From Gordionus sp. m RMFG-2023 (taxonomy: Eukaryota > Nematomorpha > Gordioida > Chordodea > Parachordodidae): 64,000 nt of DNA. A program made the position numbers and the translations under genes. Shown piece after piece: positions 61,501-64,000 of this stretch. The stretch covers positions 29,559,120 through 29,623,119 of the forward strand of contig NC_088778.1 of the NCBI RefSeq assembly GCF_954871325.1. The letters run 5' to 3'. The notes under the pieces were generated by a model. It was not told the DNA's origin. It saw nothing but the letters and a program-made list of their open reading frames with translations, and did not search any database. The first letter of the stretch is position 1. The number at the start of each line of letters is the position of its first letter.

Positions 61501-62653
61501 ACCAATAAGTGTGCATATAATGAACTACAGTAGACATCATTAAAATGTATCTTGTTTAAATGTTTTTCGCATTTATTCTAAATGTTCTTTAACGAAATAT
61601 AAAATATTTAGGAAACCTTAATAAAGCCTAACGTCCTTATATTTAAGCATCAGTGCGGAACCAATATGATTTAACCCTTTTTTAAATATATATTGACAGG
61701 TAAGCCACAACCTATTCCCCAAGAAGAGACTGCTGTCTCGCATGCTGTAAAAGTTATAAGTTCTTCTTTCGATCATCTATCTACTGTCAAGGTTTCACAT
61801 TCTTTTTATATCTATATGATCCAAAAAATTTATTATTACTATTTAAAAAAAAATTATTTTGCGTTTAAAAATCAAACTTATTAACTTCGAAATTGTTATT
61901 ATCTAAATTTTTAGTGCATAATGCTTACCAAATTTAACATCTGGATGGATTGATGCATTATTAAATTTATCATATGTTGATGTATTGATACCCAAATTTT
62001 CAAGTACCTTGTTGTTAGTGTTTACACATTTAAAAAAAATGATTGGCATTAAAATATGAACCATAGAATTTCTGTTTATTTTGCAAATAATTACAAAAAA
62101 AAATTAATTACGCCCGCTTTCGTAAGGAATCTAATATCCTCCGTCTCCCGTATATCATTTTTAGCAAAATGCTTAGTTTTTTTTATTCTCTCTCTCTCTA
62201 AGTACACTCATTATTAAATTAACAATTTTTTTTATAATGCTTTTATCAAATAATAAATTTATTGTCTTATATATTTTTTTAGGTAGTTAATTTTATAGAT
62301 TTCTTTTATGGGGCTTAGATCTGTATAGCCCAGCCTGCAGTTTGTGGCTTCTTCATACCGGGTTTGTAGAGCTTGGCTTGCTCCAATTTTTTTTTCTAAT
62401 TTTAATAATGCAAGCATATGATTACTTTTAATCATGAAAAAAAAAGCGGGGATTTAAATATCTTATCAATTTATTTTATATACAGTCCAGAGTGGAAAGA
62501 GCGACTACTAAGAATATTGAAAAGAAGAGTGGCGAGAAGCGGGATCGAGGCGGACATCATCATAGGCATCATCACGGTCGCTCCCATCATCATCACCACC
62601 ACCGCGAAAGGCATCGACACGAGCAACCTAAGACTCCAATCATCGCTTCTTAA
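41393..62653 (+). CDS. SR-type cyclophilin (PPIG/NKTR-like peptidyl-prolyl isomerase), complete, 12 exons, 632 aa
   Basis: Predicted exons: 41393-41576, 41617-41724, 41770-41902, 43404-43585, 45076-45217, 47397-47511, 49415-49680, 51443-51527, 53200-53442, 60673-60853, 61700-61791, 62486-62653 (TAA). Every junction is GT/AG and every phase fits, giving 1899 nt including the stop. Domains: cyclophilin fold about 18-198; acidic Ser-rich linker 203-262; [14 protein letters not shown] (263 onward), which corresponds to the IPPVPENRFLLRR motif of human PPIG; RS-rich region about 340-446; [12 protein letters not shown] (449 onward), also a hallmark of PPIG/NKTR; C-terminal His-rich tail 601-621. 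Proteins of this group sit in nuclear speckles and associate with splicing factors and RNA polymerase II. Exons are far richer in GC than introns. Small extra exons in the large introns cannot be excluded. Confidence 0.92.
44579..44926. mobile_element. MITE with TATCTAGATCAATGACAT termini in intron 4
   Basis: The left end TATCTAGATCAATGACAT is repeated inverted at the right end (44909-44926). The interior is A/T-rich and has an open frame of 80 codons (44618-44860) that matches no family I know. About 348 bp. Confidence 0.75.
45076..53442 (+). CDS. Exons 5-9 of the SR-cyclophilin: acidic linker, conserved motifs and RS region
   Basis: Exon 5 (45076-45217) encodes an acidic Ser/Glu/Asp-rich stretch ([10 protein letters not shown]). 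Exon 6 encodes [14 protein letters not shown]. Exon 7 opens with a predicted helical segment ([15 protein letters not shown]), then becomes Arg/Asp/Ser-rich (RRRSPSRER). Exon 8 is only 85 nt, encoding [11 protein letters not shown]...YYEDRKN. Exon 9 has the [19 protein letters not shown] block and a Pro-rich end (NAPPTPPRQ). RS dipeptides are few compared with vertebrate PPIG. Phases: 1, 2, 0, 2, 0, 0 across the joins. Confidence 0.88.
45470..45740. mobile_element. Two partial TAGTGTTGTTAAA MITEs in intron 5
   Basis: The first (45470-45575) starts GTGTTTAAAACGACTCAATTT; the second (45572-45740) starts TGTGTTGTTAAACGG and carries 'cctttatgtcatctatgagca'. Both are decayed at the right. A more divergent relative lies at about 46145-46350. 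Confidence 0.55.
46496..46674. mobile_element. hAT-like fold-back MITE with perfect 8-bp target duplication, intron 5
   Basis: Begins TAGTGACGTTAAATC and ends GGTTTAACAACACTA. CATTTAGA flanks it at 46488-46495 and 46675-46682. Inner arms 'cctaactttgactaactcc' pair with 'ggccaaagttag'. A different subfamily from the 9728 type (no 'atagatg' core), but with the same tips. Confidence 0.85.
48130..48430 (-). mobile_element. Decayed LINE fragment (restriction-like endonuclease region), intron 6
   Basis: Minus strand from about 48415: RPDGITQIP, the same motif as RPDGISQIPW in the 25.8-kb LINE copy. The downstream sequence is not clearly alignable by eye, so only the right part is well supported. 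Antisense to the host gene. Confidence 0.35.
49849..50042. mobile_element. TAGTGTTGTTAAA MITE copy in intron 7
   Basis: Starts TAGTGTTGTTAAATGGATCG; core 'gattttagccaaaataatatttcgcaagcctcgag' and 'ctagctatgagccaaa'. The right end is altered ('acaactcta'). Confidence 0.65.
51230..51340. repeat. Dispersed repeat shared with 18482-18665, intron 7
   Basis: Carries 'tttagctaacattttcaaaat' and 'ggctcgagcccctgcgcc', in the same order and orientation as the copy at 18.5 kb but with a shorter interior. Located about 100 bp before exon 8. Confidence 0.5.
52106..52600 (-). other. Coding-like antisense stretch in intron 8, unassigned
   Basis: Two adjacent minus-strand frames (52585-52397 and 52345-52106) have protein-like composition, such as [20 protein letters not shown] and [19 protein letters not shown] cannot assign a family. 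A decayed transposase or LINE is the most likely origin. Confidence 0.25.
53970..55200. repeat. Long inverted repeat (arms about 0.55 and 0.53 kb) centred on a MITE, intron 9
   Basis: Left arm 53970-54525 and right arm 54676-55200 are inverted copies with many small differences. Both arms include an old fragment of an integrase gene resembling the zinc-binding/core junction of KRAB-A-domain-containing protein 2 (KRBA2)-type integrases ([20 protein letters not shown]). This part is a virus-like or transposon fossil and is broken. The spacer is exactly one MITE (54526-54675). Transcribed as part of the host intron, the arms could fold into a long hairpin. Confidence 0.85.
54526..54675. mobile_element. 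TAGTGTTGTTAAA MITE forming the spacer of the inverted repeat
   Basis: Begins TAGTGTTATTAAACGTCTCG and ends CTAACACTA, 150 bp. The two flanks (TTGATTGC and GCATTCAA) are near-inverse of each other, not a direct repeat, so the present flanks are not a normal target duplication. Confidence 0.75.
55375..55412. repeat. 18-bp tandem duplication
   Basis: TTGTTAGGATACATTGCC occurs twice in a row. The following 200 bp include a TATAAA-like box and could be the end of an unidentified mobile element. Confidence 0.7.
55748..56819 (-). mobile_element. hAT-family element, 1072 bp, with arrays of GAACGCGTTC and a BED-finger remnant
   Basis: Tips TAGTGCTGTAAAC and GTTCACAACACTA; perfect 8-bp target duplication TTATTAAA at 55740-55747 and 56820-56827. 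Four copies of the palindrome GAACGCGTTC lie in the first 130 bp and four in the last 150 bp. On the minus strand, 56396 to about 56190 encodes a BED-type zinc finger start ([16 protein letters not shown]-x2-[11 protein letters not shown]), the N-terminal domain of hAT transposases. The catalytic part is missing, so this is a deletion derivative of a fuller element. Confidence 0.88.
56190..56396 (-). pseudogene. hAT transposase N-terminal fragment, BED zinc finger
   Basis: ATG at 56396 opens [13 protein letters not shown], then [36 protein letters not shown]; the expected last ligand of the finger should follow just after and is not clear. The frame runs to 56148 with a hydrophobic, non-homologous tail. 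No RT, DDE or dimerisation segment follows. Confidence 0.65.
57900..59070 (+). mobile_element. Decayed RTE-type LINE (reverse transcriptase region), intron 9
   Basis: Pieces in order: a stretch matching 'DLEkAFDRV', [94 protein letters not shown], and a [13 protein letters not shown] end. These match the second half of the RT and the C-terminal part of RTE-type LINEs (the source of CFDP2/BovB-like proteins). Many stops and frameshifts; the YxDD region is spoiled. No endonuclease part recognised. Confidence 0.8.
59150..59325 (-). mobile_element. LINE scrap, restriction-like endonuclease tail
   Basis: Minus strand: [29 protein letters not shown], matching the tail of the 25.8-kb copy (FFKNLGSQISKL...AILKANYISF) at DNA level too. 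Broken by stops. Confidence 0.6.
59355..60165. repeat. Imperfect repeats of 'atttattatgtagttagccgag'
   Basis: Similar 40-50-bp blocks occur near 59355-59405, 60065-60120 and 60120-60165, on both sides of the LINE scrap. Origin unknown. Confidence 0.4.
59725..60010 (+). mobile_element. LINE scrap of the 6.6-kb subfamily
   Basis: Nucleotide similarity to 7560-7830: 'ccggttgatatagccgag', 'atcgttatctcttcc', 'gagcccttacatct', 'ggaacttgtagtccc'. Frameshifted and with stops. Shows that this subfamily had more than one insertion in the region. Confidence 0.75.
60673..62653 (+). CDS. Exons 10-12 of the SR-cyclophilin: C-terminal segment with histidine-rich tail
   Basis: Exon 10 encodes [20 protein letters not shown] and a later [14 protein letters not shown]. 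Exon 11 (92 nt) encodes [20 protein letters not shown]. Exon 12 begins [20 protein letters not shown] and ends with His clusters: three, three, then six in a row (about residues 611-616), then [16 protein letters not shown] and TAA. The phase chain (1 then 0) links the three exons without doubt. Attribution to the same gene as exons 1-9 rests on phase, strand, the lack of any intervening stop or start signal, and the R/E/K-rich character; it is probable, not proven, because 7.2 kb separates exon 9 from exon 10. Confidence 0.8.
61136..61250. mobile_element. Partial TAGTGTTGTTAAA MITE, intron 10
   Basis: CTAGTGGTCTTAAATGGC, then 'acggctaaccaaatattttagc', 'gcaagcctggagattttgctcatagatggc'. The right half is missing. 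Confidence 0.6.
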
Positions 62654-62830
62654 CACTCCCCTCCACCTATGGTATTATAACTTAAGCCCCTTATACCCAA
62701 CCATACTTCCCTCAAGATTATTCCGAAAAAATATTATCTTATATTTAATATATAAGATTTTCACTAATTATCATCAGTTATTCAGTATCCCTGTTTATTA
62801 CAATATAATCATACCTATAAAAATGTCATG

Positions 62831-62958
62831 AATAAAATTATTTGCCCTGCATATTTTCCTAAATCTAGCCCATACTACAAGTTTCATAAAAGAAATGGTC
62901 CTTTTATAACTATCATCTATGATACCTATATGAATAACGGTTAACTGTGATTAATAAA
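62831..62958 (+). terminator. Poly(A) signals of the SR-cyclophilin gene
   Basis: AATAAA at 62831-62836 (178 nt after the stop codon) and again at 62953-62958. Either could define the 3' end. Confidence 0.5.
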
Positions 62959-62959
62959 G

Positions 62960-64000
62960 CAAACATTATTCTTTATAATTCTAACTTATACACTTTATTT
63001 TGACTCTATCTTCTTAATTTGCATCGCTTATATACTTTTAATATCTTTATATTGCTACGGTATACATATATTTACAATTACTGAATATATTCTATCTATT
63101 TCATAATACAATTTGTTTCTTATTATTGAAATTTACTTTTATTTTATAATAATTATTAATTTATTTGTAAAAAAAATATTATATATTATAAAATTTTGGG
63201 GGTATCATTTTTATTATAACTAAAATTTTTTAAGATATTTTATATTTAAATTTGAGATATTCAATCTATAAGTATAAACACTTGATTATACCTTTCATAT
63301 TTGATAGTTTGTCTATTTGTTAATATACTATTTTACCTTAAAATTAATAATGTAGTAAAAATGTATTATTGATTTATTCCAAACAATACCAGTGGCATAG
63401 CAGTAGGTAGGAACTATTTTCGGGTTTGCATTCTGAACCCCTCATAACATTATGACATTTTTAAATATCAAAATTCAAACATCTATTCTTTTTTTAAATC
63501 AAGATAAGATTATTTTACATCATGGATTAATGTTCTAATATTTTTTTACATGGGTGTCAATAATTTATTTTTATACTGATTATGATAAAAAATACTTATA
63601 ATCGCTAAAATTATATCTAAAAAAATATATGCAAATATTTTTGAGCTGGTTCCCAAGAAGGGACCATAATTTGTATTTTGAAGTCTCAATTTCCATTTTT
63701 TTGGCTGAGAAATAAAATATTTTGGGTGGTTAATGAAAGTTTTTATTATTTTAGTTTAATATGAAGAATACCTTGTGGTGTACAAAACGATTGAGGTAAA
63801 ATAAAATATAATTTTCGAATTTCAGTCCTTGAGCGAATTTTTTTAATTGCATGCACCTCAGATCGAGTTTATAAATTACATGGAATCTGGTTTTGGGTTG
63901 AGCCGATTTCTACGACTTCGACTAGGATTCTGGGTCGAAAAAAACCAACAATTTAGCAACACTACCCGTTAGTAATTGAATGAGGACCACAAAAAAATAA
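62960..64000. other. No gene recognised; MITE debris at the right edge
   Basis: AT-rich. 'caataccagtggcatagcagtagg' at 63386 resembles a hAT-type tip, and 63850-63967 ends GCAACACTA like the MITE family. No coherent open frame. Confidence 0.4.

Noticed and set aside
62418-62831. 137-codon plus-strand frame over the last exon
   Set aside because: Wrong frame: the acceptor at 62485 and the phase select the frame ending in the His-rich tail at 62653.

Overview
This window is strongly AT-rich eukaryotic DNA from an invertebrate animal (Metazoa). Coding sequence is sparse, introns are long with GT/AG ends, and most of the recognisable non-coding sequence is transposon debris: LINEs, tRNA-derived SINEs, hAT-like MITEs, fold-back elements and a Ty3/gypsy-like LTR element. 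The species cannot be fixed from the sequence. Nothing prokaryotic is present: no operons, no CRISPR, no phage genes and no convincing functional tRNA or rRNA gene.

Layout: (1) 1-3870, minus strand: N-terminal half of an M13 (neprilysin/ECE-like) peptidase, five exons, running off the left edge before its zinc site. (2) 5.4-19.6 kb: transposon field with an LTR-element gag/protease scrap, a truncated LINE carrying a restriction-like endonuclease and two inverted 3' ends, hAT-like MITEs (one nested in another), a short LTR element with both LTRs, and a full-length SINE with target-site duplication. (3) 19.7-35.1 kb: a direct segmental duplication of about 4.7 kb, each copy with one intact intronless gene (minus strand, 683 and 681 aa) for a divergent seven-transmembrane, class-A-GPCR-like protein. 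The spacer holds MITEs, a LINE 3' end and two microsatellites. (4) 35.1-41.4 kb: no gene recognised; fold-back elements and a SINE. (5) 41393-62653, plus strand: a complete 12-exon gene for an SR-type cyclophilin of the PPIG/NKTR group. All exon phases agree and give a 632-residue protein: cyclophilin domain, acidic Ser-rich linker, conserved linker motif, RS region, TPPHWK motif and a His-rich tail. Its introns are loaded with transposons, including a 1.07-kb hAT element with arrays of a 10-bp palindrome and a 1.2-kb inverted repeat centred exactly on a MITE. (6) 62654-64000: downstream DNA with poly(A) signals and MITE debris.

The host genes are functionally unrelated (membrane peptidase, receptor pair, nuclear splicing-associated isomerase). 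I found no new multi-gene system. The most unusual items are the receptor-like gene pair with very large first loops and no C-terminal tail, the two-tailed LINE insertion, the palindrome-array hAT element and the MITE-centred inverted duplication. All coordinates come from reading the sequence by eye; splice sites are predictions.
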